In this document: in pieces, positions 45,425-57,996 of the stretch
How positions within the stretch are numbered: the stretch's first letter is position 1
How the letters are laid out: every line of letters starts with the position of its first letter
Assembly (NCBI GenBank): GCA_037176725.1
Contig: JAZBRS010000059.1
Coordinates: 13,007,001-13,071,000 of the forward strand
Length of the DNA: 64,000 bases
Source: Posidonia oceanica
Lineage: Eukaryota > Streptophyta > Magnoliopsida > Alismatales > Posidoniaceae
Reading direction: 5' to 3'
Notes under the pieces: generated by a model
Told to the model about the DNA's origin: nothing
Database searches by the model: none
What the model saw: the letters and a program-made list of their open reading frames with translations, nothing else
Program-made: the position numbers and the translations under genes

Positions 45425-46275
45425 TTGATTTCTTCCTTATTACATTATTTTGTATAGAAAAAAAAGAAACAACAAGGTATGACTCTGATCTTGATCACAA
45501 AAGCTGTGTTTCAAAGTCAATAGCAACAACATTTCTTCCATAATACATCCTGTATAGAGAAAAAAGAAACAACAAGGTATGACTCTAATCTTAACCACAA
45601 AAACTGCGTTTCAAAGTCAAAATAGCAGCAACATGTTAGTAACATTTCTTCTTTAATACATTATTCTGTATAAAAAAAAGAAACAAGGTATGGCTCTAAT
45701 CTTGACTACAAAAGCTGCATTTCAAAGTCATTAGTAGTAACATTTCTTCCTTAACATCATTCTGTATAGAAAAAAAAGAAATAACAAGGTATGACTCTGA
45801 TCTTGACTACAAAGGTTGCATTTCAAAGTTAATAACAGCAACATTTCTTCCTTCATACATTATTCTATATATAAAAAAAAAATAACAAGGTATGGCTCTG
45901 ATCTCGACTACAAAAACTGCGATTCAAAGTCAACAGCAGCAACATTTCTTCCTTAATACATCATTCTGTATAAAAAAAAATGAACAATAAGGTATAGCTT
46001 TAATCTTGACCACAAAAGTTGTGTTTCAAAGTCAAAATATAGCAGAAACATGTCAGCAACATTTCTTCCTTAATATATCATTCTGTATAAAAAAAAAGGA
46101 ACAAGGTATGACTCTAATTTTGACCAGAAAAGCTGCATTTCAAAGTTAATAGTAGTAACATTTCTTCCTTAATATATCATTCCGTATAGAAAAAAAAGAA
46201 ACAATAAGGTATGGCTTTGATCTTGACCACAAAAGTTGCATTTCAAAATCAAAATAGCAGCAACATATTAGCCCA
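45425..46275. repeat. About 105-bp tandem repeat in hAT
   Basis: Eight divergent copies, 100-114 bp each, contain AACAAGGTATG(A/G)CTCT, TTTCAAAGTCAA and ACATTTCTTCCTTAATACA. The AAGGTAT landmarks fall at about 45474, 45577, 45687, 45788, 45888, 45990, 46104 and 46207. The copies hold no open frame. Confidence 0.85.
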
Positions 46276-46680
46276 ACCTAGCTCAATAAAACATCAGCAT
46301 TCAGTCATTTTTAACCACACGTCTACACCTCATATCTATGAAATATATGTTGACATTTGAAAGTGGCAATGGCATCCAACACTGAAATAAAGCATCTACA
46401 TCACTACATGTATCAAATAAAACATCCACATAATAGTCAATTGAACATAGAAATGAAATCTTACACATCAAACGGAAGCCATATGTATCAAATAAATTGG
46501 TTCCTCATCCTTTAGCCTTTCTTTTCTTTTTGCTTTTCTTCATTAACTACAAAGGAGAACAACTGAAATGTTAAATATCAATTATTATAAACATATTTAT
46601 CATTATTGAAATTATAAAAAAGATAAAGATAAATGAGTGTAAATTAACTGACATCTCAATTTTTTCAAGTTTTTCAAAGT

Positions 46681-46900
46681 TTTCTTTAAGTGTAAAAGAT
46701 GTGCCTTTTATCCAATATTCAATGCATATTAAGCTTTCCACAAGCTTTGGAGTTAAGAAGATTCTATATTAATCAAGTATACGACCACCCATGCTAAATG
46801 TTGATTTTGTAGCAACAAAAACCAGAATGGCAAAAACATCTCTTACAATGTGAGAAAGTATCTTATACTTGCTTGAGTTTACTTTCCACCAAGTCAAAAT
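46681..46900 (-). pseudogene. hAT transposase dimerisation domain remnant
   Basis: The minus-strand frame from 46900 reads ILTWWKVNSSKYKILSHIV, then RDVFAI, then STFSMGGRILD, a stop, and LTPKLVESLICIEYWIKG. This matches the C-terminal hAT dimerisation domain, in which LxxWW and the S(A/T)FSxGGR block are conserved. One TAA interrupts it, and the region upstream (46900-47300) is too decayed to follow. It identifies the surrounding element as a former autonomous hAT or a derivative of one. Confidence 0.8.
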
Positions 46901-49116
46901 GTTAAAAGAGATTTATTCTTTTTCACAATTTTTATTCATGTACTTATCCAACTCTGATTTGAATTTCACATTCTCTTTCTCTTCTAACTTCTTTTGAAAT
47001 GCCGATTTCAAAGATTCTGAGTCATCCTCCTCTTGTTTAGCCATATCTATAGCTTGTGAATCCCCAACTAGTGTAGAAGGTACACTAATATTTCAATACT
47101 TTGCTTGATATTATTCGTACAAAATTCTCAATGTATTCTCCACATATTTCCTTAACTCAATAGTAATCTCTTCATTATAAACAGTAGCAAAACAGAATTT
47201 AACATACTTCAACTTAAAACGAGAATCCAACAAAATAGCAATTAATAACAAAAAATTGATTTTTTCAAGTCTCCTCCAGTAGGAGGGTGGTGCGAGAGGG
47301 AGTGGTGTTTGGGATTTGGGAACTTAGGGTTTTGACAAATGTTTTTATATAATTTGGAATAATATATTAAATATTAATATATGGATCGATTCTCGGTTCA
47401 ATTAGGTTAACCAGACCTAGAACTAAGAACCGAATCACTAAGAACTGTTCTAAAATTTGAGAACCTAACCAAACTATTAAACAAATCTAAATCGAACCGA
47501 ACCATAAAAAATGATTCCATTCGGTTAATCGATTTTGACTAAACTGTGTGCATCCTTTGACTAAAGTGTCTCATCAAATAGCTTGTTCTTTTGGCACCAA
47601 CCACTAAACTAACACTCGTAAACTGAATTTCCGGGCACAATAATCAAATCAGGAATTGGGTTTTGACATTAAAGCATAATGGAAGAGAAAAAACAAGATG
47701 AAGAGATATTGCAATAAATGGACGTTGCATTCAGCAGAAAGCTCAGTTTTCCTAACTGATGTGCATGTTCTCCTCCATCTCTCACTCACACAGTACGTAA
47801 TGGGATGAATTTTCAACCAGAAACCCATGGTGAACTTCTTCTTCTTCTCCTTCTTCTACTGCTATGGATAAGATGTAACCTGAGACTCAGAGTGTGTCCA
47901 TGGAATTCATGACCAAAGAGAAAGAAAGCACCACAAACCAAGAGAAAAAATTAGCGGCAGGAAAAACCATCTCTTGGAGAGCACCACTCATCAGCATTGA
48001 AGTTTTGAAGTGCAGAGAATGGTGAAGGAATAGTATCTACTTTGTGGTGGAAATTTTGGACGTCAGCACTTATCACCAAAGACACCTGGAACAGTGGCAT
48101 GAATTAATTAGGTGGGCAAGGTATCCTGATTCTTGACATCTGTTCTGTAAAATTTCAACATATGCTGAGAGAATACCAGAACAAAGAAAGACATGGCTTG
48201 TATACTTGTATCCCATGTCATGAGAAGTGGACGTTTTACTGTGTCTGTTATCTACCTCCAATTTTAGATTTTAGTTTCAATTATATATGTTTAGCATTAG
48301 TTGATGTTTTGAAAGAGATCTAATGGAAGCAAGATGTATGCCACACGCTTTCTTGCTAAGTGGGAGCTTGATCATAGAATTAAACGTCGGTTTCGTATTG
48401 GATTTCGGTCTGATAAAAATAGGAAATGTGTTAGATATCGGTAGAAATATCGATGGAAACGCGGTAAATTTATAGAAGTCTATAAAAATAGTCAAAAAAA
48501 CTTTGAATTTTGATTTAAAACTATAAAATAAGCTAAAATAAGCAATAATCTACGTCTAGGACTACTTAGATCAATTTTTCTAAACATGTATCATATTAAA
48601 ATATACTACATAAACTTAATATAAATATCTTGAAGTATAAATAGTATCTAAAAATACTTAATAAATATATAAAATATTTAGTATATGTTTAAAACGAATA
48701 GTTCTCACAACATTTAATATAGAGAAAAAGTAGAATTGAAAGAATACTTAAGTGTTGGAAATGTGAACTCTGATTAAGTATCATCCAAGATGTTGGTACT
48801 TCACAGAGTCCACGGGGGAGTAGGCGCAACCCCTGCGGAGGTGGCGAGGGCAGCGTCCCTGTCTCGAAACAGTATACGGTTATATGAGTATACTGATTTT
48901 ACTAATTTTATAGATTTTATAGAATTATTAGGTTAGATCTATATATCATTAGGTTAGATTTATGTAATATCAAGTTATTAACATCAAAATACAAAAAGAA
49001 ACATGAAAAAACCAAAGATTCTATGTTATTAGGTTAAATCTATATAAAATACAGAAATGCCAACAACAAACAGTAGCCAGTGAAAAAATGTAAAGTTTTG
49101 TCTGTGTCGGTAGACA

Positions 49117-49146
49117 TCAAGCCCATGTCGACCGACATGGGCTTGA
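49117..49146. repeat. 30-bp near-perfect palindrome
   Basis: TCAAGCCCATGTCG, two bases (AC), then its exact complement. It sits among CGACTCGACAT-type repeats (49060-49215). Confidence 0.8.
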
Positions 49147-49239
49147 CTTAGTGTACTTTTACACTGAGTCGATCAACATGAGTCGATGTACCGATACGAC
49201 TCGACATATACCACCGATATACTGTATTTCCTGAATTAC

Positions 49240-49263
49240 ATATATATATATATATATATATAT
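49240..49263. repeat. (AT)12 microsatellite
   Basis: An uninterrupted AT dinucleotide run of 24 bases. Confidence 0.95.
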
Positions 49264-50299
49264 CATATCGATCATCTTAAAAACTAACACGTGTTGATAT
49301 TTAACGCTACGAGCTTGATGAGGTCATTTTTTGTGTTCTCCTGTGCACAACATAAGCCCCAGAAACTTGAACTTTTAAATTTCTATCTATTTATTTTAAA
49401 AGCCTAGGATGTGTAACCTTTTGCTATATATAAGGTCTTGATCCTTGCAAGCACCTTGGAGGAATAGCGTCTCGGCTCGGCATAGACCAACCTGTCTCTT
49501 CCTCGTCATGTAGGTGACACGTGGACGGATCATACCGGCTAACTTTCATCTTGGAAAGACCGTTAGGACCCACATCTATAGATACCATCTAAAACTTAGG
49601 TTAGGCACTTGGATTCCATCTAAAACTTAGGTTCTAGCTCCATCACGCTTGACTTAAGCATCCAAGAGGATCACGTCTACACCTTTTGACACCGATAGAA
49701 CTTGGTCTTAAATCGATAGATACAAGATCTTATAGATCAATAGGATTTCAGTTGAGCTTCAAATGGAAATAGCGATTCTTAACCCAAGTAATATAAATGC
49801 CATTAAAGTTATTGTTTGATATTGTCTTTCATTTAAGAGAAAATAGTAAAATAATTTCACTCAACAGTGGAATTGATAATACAAGATCACTTATTTTATT
49901 TTTAAAAGAAAAAATCATTCTTATTTTCTCATTTTTATATTAACCTTTCCATAAATACTCATTCTTCTTTCTTAAATACCCTAACCCCTCTCTCTCACGT
50001 CCTCCCCCTCCCTCTCTCTCTCACTCACTCTCACGTTCAACCACCAACCCTCCACATCATCCAACGTCATCGTACCCATTGACTCTCTACGCTATGCAAC
50101 GCTACCATGCTTGCCATTCCTCTGTGGTTTCCATCCTTGTCATGCTTCCTTCACAGCATTGTCGCAGCTTCGCTCCACTCCTCGTTCATGGTTATTATTC
50201 ATAGGATAGGTGGGAAGTATGTAAAATATTTATTTTCATTTTAAAAAACGAGTGTCAATAAAATAGAATTGTATGAATGTAGTTTCATCTTATTTCTTC

Positions 50300-51640
50300 A
50301 TTTCTTTATCATACATATTGGTGAATATTTGTTTGTACATTGATTTTAACATCTTCATAATATCCATTGTTATTCATTAACAATCGATCGAGACATGATT
50401 TTATTTGTAATGAGACGTGATTTTTGAGCTGAGTGACATCATTTGAGGTGTAATGAGTCGTGATTTTGATTTTTTTGGCTATGTGTTTTAATATAATGAG
50501 AGATGATTTCTTGTATAATGAAAGACATAATTCATGTGTAATGAGACATGATTTGTGAGTTGTGAGATAAGTTTTCAAAATTAACAAGATATGATTCTTT
50601 AATTGTAAAAATATCATATTTTATTATGTATGAAAAATGATTTTTGAAACTTGAGTAATGAATTAGGTATAATAAGATATAATTTGTGAATTGAGAGACA
50701 CGTTTTCAGAAGTAATAAGACACGATTCTTCAATTGTAAGGATATCATGTTTAAATATGTATTGTGACTTGATTCTTGAAGTTTGAGACATGATTCAAGT
50801 GATATGAGACATGATTTGTAATATGAGAGACATGTTTTTAGTAATAATGAGACATGATTCTTCAACTATAAAGAGTCAGATTTTAAACATGACTATGCAT
50901 TTATATCATATTTTAATATGTGTGAGAAATGATTCTTGAGATGTTGATAGACATAATTTATGAGTTTGAGATATGTTTTTGGAATTAATGAGACATGATT
51001 CTTTAATTGTAAACATATCAAGTTTTAATATCATGATTCTTGTGATAGCATTTATATCACACTCTGTAATACCTGATTCTATGTATAATGAAACATGATT
51101 ACATTGTATCACACTCTGCAAGACATGATTACATTGTATCACACTCTGCAAGACATGATTACATTATATTACACTATGTGAGACATGATCCTGTGTATAG
51201 TGAGACATGATTACATTGTATCACACTATGAAAAACATTATTCAGGTGAAATGAGACATAATTGAGTTCAAATGAGAAATTTTTTAAGAAGTAATGAGAC
51301 ATGATTCTTAAAATCTAAGAGAAATAATTCTTAATATGTGATACATGATTACATTGTATTATATTCTACAAGACATGATTCAGGTGAAATGAAATATGAT
51401 TGAGTTCAAATGAGAAATGTTTTAAGAAGTAATGTGACATGATTCTTAAAATCTAAGAGAAATGATTCTTAAGATGTGAGACATGATTCAGGTGTAATGA
51501 GACATGATTTGTGACTTGGGAGATATGTTTTAAGAAGTAATGAGATATGATTCTTTAACTGTAAAGATATCACATTTTAATATGCATTAAGACTTCATTC
51601 TTCAACTGTGTGACATGTTTTATATCTTTTACCTCTGATT
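50300..51640. repeat. Degenerate GAGACATGATT repeat field
   Basis: GAGACATGATTCTT and close variants recur every 30-60 bp over 1.3 kb, often followed by AATTGTAAAGATATCA. Two segments near 51285-51355 and 51425-51495 are almost identical, so part of it is a recent tandem duplication. Minus-strand frames are leucine/serine-rich artefacts. Confidence 0.8.
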
Positions 51641-51669
51641 TGTATATAACATGACATGATATCTTTTTT

Positions 51670-52191
51670 TATAGGATTATTAATATGGATATTTCTAAAA
51701 TACTTTTGATATGTCACTATGATGGACACTATGAGTGTAGCGAAGGAGATATATCTTCTTAATGCAATGATTGTAAACTATTTTGTTTGTGGATCGAAAT
51801 CTAAAATAAGATGAGCTCAAATGTATAGTGTATGAGGAGATTCTTCAAACATTTATTAAAGAATATTCAATTGAATTATGCTACAAAGTAAAATTGCCTA
51901 CTAAAGACTTTTACATTAATGTATGGAACAATGATAATGTAAATCGAATGCTTAGTTTCTTTCCGAACATGTGTGTAGCACTAGAGCTCTTTATCACTAA
52001 AGTAGAAGGAGAAAAACCTTCTGTAATTTATGTCTCATCTAGTAGGTATGATTATATTTACTTAACTTTGCATATCATTCTCATTTAATTTATGTCATTG
52101 GAAACTAATATTTTTTCAATGTCTTTAATATAGAACTAGGTTAACTCAAGGAGAAGATGAAATTTTTCTAGAGATACAACCAATGATAGAT
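51670..52191 (+). pseudogene. MULE-like transposase N-terminal fragment
   Basis: In frame from about 51685, NMDISKILLICHYDGHYEC resembles the start of plant Mutator-like (MuDR) transposases (xxLxxxYDGxW). After stops near 51760-51830, a clean stretch (51828-52088) gives IELCYKVKLPTKDFYINVWND and a VALELFITK strand, also like the N-terminal domain of that family. A possible second exon (TRLTQGEDEIFLEIQPMID) runs to 52191, where the TE-D LTR begins. The catalytic domain is absent. A divergent host protein cannot be excluded. Confidence 0.4.
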
Positions 52192-54017
52192 TGTGTGGAT
52201 GTGGATTTGGGGGTGTAGATGAAGATGGATGAAGTAGTCGACGCTTCCACGACGTCGTCTACTTGTTGTGATCGCCACTCATCGATTTGCAAAGCTGGCT
52301 GACAAGACGCCTAAGGGAGATGTGGATGATGTGGGTCGTCGGCTAACTAGATCAATGACAGGATGTCGTCCAGCGGCGTCCTCGTACTACGTGAGATATT
52401 CCTTTCCTTCAAAACAAATGAATAGATCTAGGTAAGTCCAAGTGTAGTAAATAATAACAGATAAACAAGAAAATAACATAAATAAACGAATCTAATACTA
52501 ATCGGGGGTGGTTCCCCCCATGCATATGCTATAGGCCCTATTTAAGGAATGCAATAATGAAAATAAATTAGATTGAAAGAAATACTCCCTTCACCCTCGT
52601 GCTCTATGGCGTGGAGTGAGGATGTGGAGGCAGGGACGGAGCTCCGACTAGGTTGATCTCTGAGATCTAAGTTTAATCTAAAGTAGATGATCTCTGGGAT
52701 CAAGGGTTTCTCAAAATAGTTTGACAGAGTGGAGGCTAAGGATCTCTCTCTTAATCTAGAAAATAGCTCATAATACTCAGGAATAACACCAAGAACTCCT
52801 AATCCTAAAAAGTGCCTCCCCAGTGGTAGCTCTCGGGACCTTTTTATAGAGGTGTGGGGTTCGAATGGATAATATCTAGGAATTTTTTAGAGAAAAATTA
52901 GATATTTTAGCAAGTCGCTTGTAGGACCGGTGACAAGCACAAATATCTCATATTAATGACGTGGAAATGATGTGGAAATCTGTTGCTCGGGCAACAGAAA
53001 AGGCCACGTCATCAAGTCACCGCTACATGTGGCACCTAGACACAAAGATCTTTATTTTTCAAAAATAAAATCCTAACTGATTAGTTACAAGTCTAGGGGT
53101 CTTATCCTTTGACCTGGTCTAAGCTCATAACTGCTGTAACAACTTGGATTTATATCTTAATTTTGAATTCAGGTTTTGAACTAAAGATATATATAATATA
53201 TATATTAAAACGACATAATTAATTCAAAGATATTATCTTAAGTCAAATAAGATTATCATCCATTTTCCTAGGACTTTTCCTAATTAGTTGACATGATATA
53301 TGATATATCATATATTTACGTGCATAGAAAAATCGTAGAAATAATATTAATTATGGGAAAAATGTTGTAATATATTATATAAATCTCATATATTATATCA
53401 ATACCCAGGATGACAAAATGTACTGAGAGAGAGTGACAGGTTGCTCGTCGCCTGCCTTTATGGCGACATAACTAGTCGCCTCTTGTGGTGGCGACTAACT
53501 ATGTCGCCTCTTGGAGAGGCAACGAGCCAGTCTTTTTGCATTTTTAACCCTATCTTTTATCTTAATCCAGAGAAACATGCTAAAAACTCAGAAAAACTTC
53601 AGAAGTTCTATGAAATTATAAAAACATCTTCTTTAACATTAAGATACACAAATCTGCCACTGATTTGAGTGAAATGAGAACATTAACTCTGCCACAGCTA
53701 ATAAACTCCCATTAAATAAGGTTAAAGGGACTCAAACTTGCCACTAGTTTGAGGAGAATAAGAGTGTTAGCTTTGCCACAGCTAACGAACTTAAACTGAG
53801 AAAAAGTGTTCAAAGTACTCAAACTTGCCACTGGTTTGAGTGTGTCAGTTCTGCCACAGCTAACGACCTTAAATCAAGTAAAATCAGGTGATGTTTTTAA
53901 TTAAATCACGGAAAAACTGGAAAATGTGTTATGAGGCCTTAGTCATGTGATTTATGGCGCCTCAAGGGTTCCTATCCTTAGTGAACTCTGGGAAATGCGA
54001 AAATGGGATATCTACAG
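52192..54017 (-). repeat. 3' LTR of TE-D
   Basis: On the minus strand it starts TGTAGATATCCC at 54017 and ends ATCCACACA at 52192. It is homologous to and inverted relative to 29513-30949; shared blocks include the mirror of GGGGAACCACCCCCCGG (near 52505) and TCGCCTCTTG elements (53450-53525). It is about 390 bp longer than the TE-C LTR. Confidence 0.75.
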
Positions 54018-54030
54018 ATGTCCCTCCTTA
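54018..54030 (-). promoter_or_regulatory. Polypurine tract of TE-D
   Basis: The minus strand reads AAGGAGGGACATC directly before the LTR start. It differs from TE-C by one base. Confidence 0.75.
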
Positions 54031-55911
54031 GAGTTGATCTTGGAACAAGATCAGCTCCAAGGTAAGATTGATGTCCCATTGAGCATTTCCTGAAGAGGGG
54101 AGCTCTGTCTCAAACAATCCGCTGCTAGGGATAACTAAATTAAAAGAAAACAAAAAAGAAGGGGTGAACTGACTCGATTTCGGGAGATTGTCACACAATC
54201 GAGTGATTCGATTAATTGCCATCATATTGAAGGCTTAGGCATGGAGGGGTCAAGCTGGTTTCAGAGCTATTTGTCACAGCCGGTGTCAAGACCTTGTCAA
54301 CCATGTAGAGATGTGCTTCAACGGGGCAGAAACTAAGGAGAAGATAGTGGGGATTTACCCTATCGCCGATCGAAAGGAGAAAGATTTTGGCATCATGTTT
54401 GAGATTTTACTCAGATTGGAATTGATAAAAAGATAGGTAGGAATTGAATGGTTTTGGGAGGATCACATATTCTAAGGGTTTCTAACACTCTTGAAGAACA
54501 ATGCTCCGTTCGTGCTCCATTTCCAATGATATGAGAAATAATGCATGGATGCATGATTCAAGCAAACAATGATAATACAAGGTCAACACGTAATGCAATG
54601 AATGGTCCATATGCTAGGTTAGGCCGGCGGAGTACGGTTGGTCCCAAACCATATGGACATATGTAAAATGAATGAATGTAATTCGTTGTGGTCAAGTGTT
54701 TTCCGTCCTCGAGTGTGACCGGTACTCTCGGGAAAGGGCCATCGTCACACAACTTGATTTGGCAAGTAAGGAGGTTCTATGAATAAAGAACCGGGTGAGG
54801 GAGTGAACCCTTCACCTGCCAAATCAGGGTTTGCCTTTTAGTCAAAGTGAATGTGCCTTCGTGCACCTTATGAGCCCCCAAGGCATGAGCTCATTCTTCA
54901 TATTGTAATATTTACACCTGCACACTTAACAACACATGTTAGTAATCACAGGTGAACCTTTCCCAGTTCTTGGAGAGATTGACTAAGTTATACTTGTACA
55001 GAAAATAAAGTAATCACTTAATCAATATTACTTGCTTTTTATAGGCATGGGGAACTAGGTGGAGGAAATTAGTCTTGACCTCAGCTAAGAGATGGGAAAT
55101 TGGAGTCCAGTGGACGCCAATTATGAGTCATCCGTAGATGCTCTAAAGATCGTTGCAGAAGCAGCATCTTTGTTGAGAAAACGCACCCAAGCTGCGAGAC
55201 ACGCTTGAGTAAGACGTTGACTTTAATTCCGAGGTGAGTCGATTGTTGCATCACTGGCTAGACTAATTCTAGTTTTTCCCTACTTACTAAGCTCTCACTT
55301 GTATGTAGGATGGATGGTACTTCTTTTTAGGTTTTTTCTTTGATTTTCTGATTTTTTGAATTTTTAGACTTTGGATTTTTTTTTGATTTGTTGGATTTTC
55401 TTTTTTTTTGTCTTTTGGATTTTCTATTTTTTTGTCTTTTTGGATTTTCTATTTTTTCTTTGTTTGATAAGTGTGGTCACAACCCTTTTCTTCTAGAGAT
55501 TTGGCATTGTTGCTTCACATTATCTAGGGTGAGAGGGCCTTCCCTTCTAACATGCTTAGTCATTTGAGAACTTAGGATCTCATACTAGCCTTAGTTGATT
55601 ATTGTCTCCTTTATTTACTCAGTCCTTGAACTCTTAGGGTTCCCTGCCCCTTGCTTGTGAGTGAGATAGGTGGAGGAGGTTTGAAGTACAGCAAGCTCTC
55701 GGCATCGGCTTGAGTTTAAGTTCTACTCGCTCATTTTGGTCCTCATGCGCATTTTAATTTTCTAGGATTTTCTTTTTTTCTTGATTTATGGACAACTTTC
55801 TTTGCTGCCTTCTTTTCACTCTTTGAACAGCTCTTTGCTGACCTCTTTTCATTCTATTTTGGATAGTCTCTTTACTGCTTTCTTTTTTTTCTCACTTGGA
55901 CAGCTTCTTTG
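54031..55911 (-). mobile_element. TE-D 3' noncoding region, truncated
   Basis: It matches the reverse complement of 27600-29499 in TE-C, including TTAGGCCGGCGG near 54620 and the TTGGATTTTC low-complexity run (55370-55460). No coding domain is present. It ends at 55911, where the TE-E LTR starts. Confidence 0.7.
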
Positions 55912-57996
55912 TGTGACCGTCCGCCGCTCGGGTACGACGTGGTTGCACGCTGCCAGAGCTCGCACGTGTCAGGACGTAGAGGGAGGAAGACACAGTCAGC
56001 GGTGAATCTGGGGAGGAAAACTGACTTCTTGAAAACACCGAGAAAACAAGCGAACGCAAAGGAAAACAAAAGCAAAGACATGGAGTCGCCACCTAATCTA
56101 TTGAAACCGAAAGACTAGGAAAACTGTGTATGAAAACATGCAAGAAAACTCATGCAGTTTAAGAATATGCCAATCTGATCCAAATGTATATGACACAAGG
56201 TCAATGCGGTCCAGAGAAAGGGTAAGGACTCCTGTTATGCGCGGGGAAGATGTTAGGCATCCCCGACATGCTCGAGGAAATCGGTTGTTCTTGGCTAATC
56301 CGCTCTTGTGTGGCTAATGTTGGCGTACAACGCCGGTTTATGTTTGCCCTAAGGCAGTATGCAACATGCATTTATAAACCATGCAAAGCTTAGCAAACCA
56401 TGTTAAAAACGACTAATTAAAGTTAAAACGACTAATTAGAGTTAAAACGTCGCAATGAAACGATAAACGAGTGAGGGAAACAAAACTGAAGCCAAATGAG
56501 GCGAGTAAACGAATCACAAAGCGACAAATGGGGGAGCTTAGTCTACTGTCTGAAACATGGGTTGAGTCGCCACTGTGCACGGCGGCAACAGATGTCGCCT
56601 GTTCAACCAGTGAGCAGTCTGTCGTCTCTCAGAGTAGCGACAATAGACGTTGTCGCCATGAACGGCGCCTGGGCATGTCGCCGCTCGGATAGGTGGCCTG
56701 ACTGTTCCAGACAGGGACTTTCATCGTCGGAGAAAAGCCATGTAGACGATTCAAAACTCAAAACGAAATATAGGGAAATAAAGAGGGCATATCCAGGTTT
56801 AACAACATGTAATTACCTTGCAAAATGATGGCCTGGGTCACGAGATACACCGATTCAAAGTCCGGCCAGAGGACTGTCGGAAATGCCAGAGTAGTCATCG
56901 GTTGAATGGGCGACACACTTGGCGGTTCAAGCAGTCCAAACAGTGGACTTTGGCGCCAAATCTCGCACCACATGCAATGCTAAACAAGCAACTAAATGCA
57001 TGAATTTAAAGACCAATCATCCACGATTACAAGCAAACAAAAATCATACAAAACAATGGCCTAGATCGCCCAGAACATCGGCCCAAAGTTCAGTCGATGA
57101 CAATCCAGAGTTGCAGACTAGTCGCCACTCTCGCCGACGACAAACCTGGCAGTCTGTTGGTTGGACTTTGACGTCGGAATGCACGTCACAGGCGAGACCT
57201 AAAGGCCGGAGTTGATCAGGGAAGCTTCATGGTAGTCCCACAATCACAGCCACACCTTCGGTGTGGGAAATGGTGGTCCGAGCCACTCCACCCACCTCCT
57301 CCACTTTGTGCCGCCGGAGCTCGTCGAATTCCGACCAAGTGAGCAGCCGGCGACCCAACAAGGTGGTTGAGAAGCGTCGTGGGGGCAAGGAGGAAATGAT
57401 GGAAGCGAGCAAGGGCTGTGGGAAGAGGCAAGCACCTCTTTCCCACCTCCACCGGCGGTTCACCGGCGCTGCTGCACCTCGCCGATCGAATGGATGGCTG
57501 GGAGCGCAAGGGAGACGCCCGGGAGGTCAGGTGGCAAGGGAGGAAGGTTAGGAAGGTTCCCAAGCCTTCAAGCATGCAAAAGGGGTGAGTGATTCACCTG
57601 TGTGGCCGGCCGGAGAGACGGACGGTGGCAAGGAGGTCGACGGATGGCGAGCTCGGAATGGCAACGACGGGCGTTGGGAGCTCAGAAACAGCAGCTGGGA
57701 AGCTTGGGAACTCACTGGAGACTCTCACTCACACTGGGGGAGGCTCTGGATTGCTAGGAACGCTCAGAATTCTCTAGTCTTCTCTCAACTGGACGGCGAT
57801 GGCAGAAGGAATGGGTTCAGTGGCTATTTTGTTCGGTCAAGCTTGCACACGGCATGGAGGTGGCAGGGCAAGGCGGGAGGAGATCGTGGGTCATGGAGGT
57901 GAGGTTGTGGGAGGTTGTGGTGGTGTCAGGGCGACGTGGGAGGCATGGCCGGAAACGTCCAAACGCACGGCGGGAGAGTTTGAATGGGTGGCGCGG
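55912..57996 (-). repeat. TE-E LTR fragment
   Basis: The plus strand begins TGTGACCGTCCGCCG after TE-D sequence. It holds a PBS-like TGGAGTCGCCAC (56081-56092), the LTR block GGACTCCTGTTATGCGCGGGG (near 56228) seen in TE-A/B/F, GGCGAC-rich repeats (56570-56700 and 57050-57150) and the block shared with TE-E' (57220-57600). It is cut at 57996 by the TE-F LTR. Its coding-strand start lies beyond the window. Confidence 0.65.

Larger units (their letters stand above)
45068..47558 (-). mobile_element. Degenerate hAT element with internal tandem repeat
   Basis: The left end TAGGGTGCACACGG (45068) matches the reverse complement of the right end, AAAGGATGCACACAG (47558), and subterminal GGTTCGATTCGGTTC faces AACCGAATGG. 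Flanking GACTAAAA (45060-45067) and GACTAAAG (47559-47566) form an 8-bp TSD with one mismatch. Inside are an eight-copy tandem repeat and a decayed transposase C-terminus. Its termini differ from the hAT at 33031, so it belongs to another hAT group. Confidence 0.85.
47567..50299. other. AT-rich intergenic DNA, no gene
   Basis: No coding region is supported. Notable contents are a CTTCTTCTT run near 47838, a G/C-rich island at 48805-48880 (GGGGGAGTAGGCGCAACCCC) of unknown origin, a 30-bp palindrome at 49117-49146, an (AT)n microsatellite at 49240-49263, and a CT-rich stretch at 49985-50035. Confidence 0.5.
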
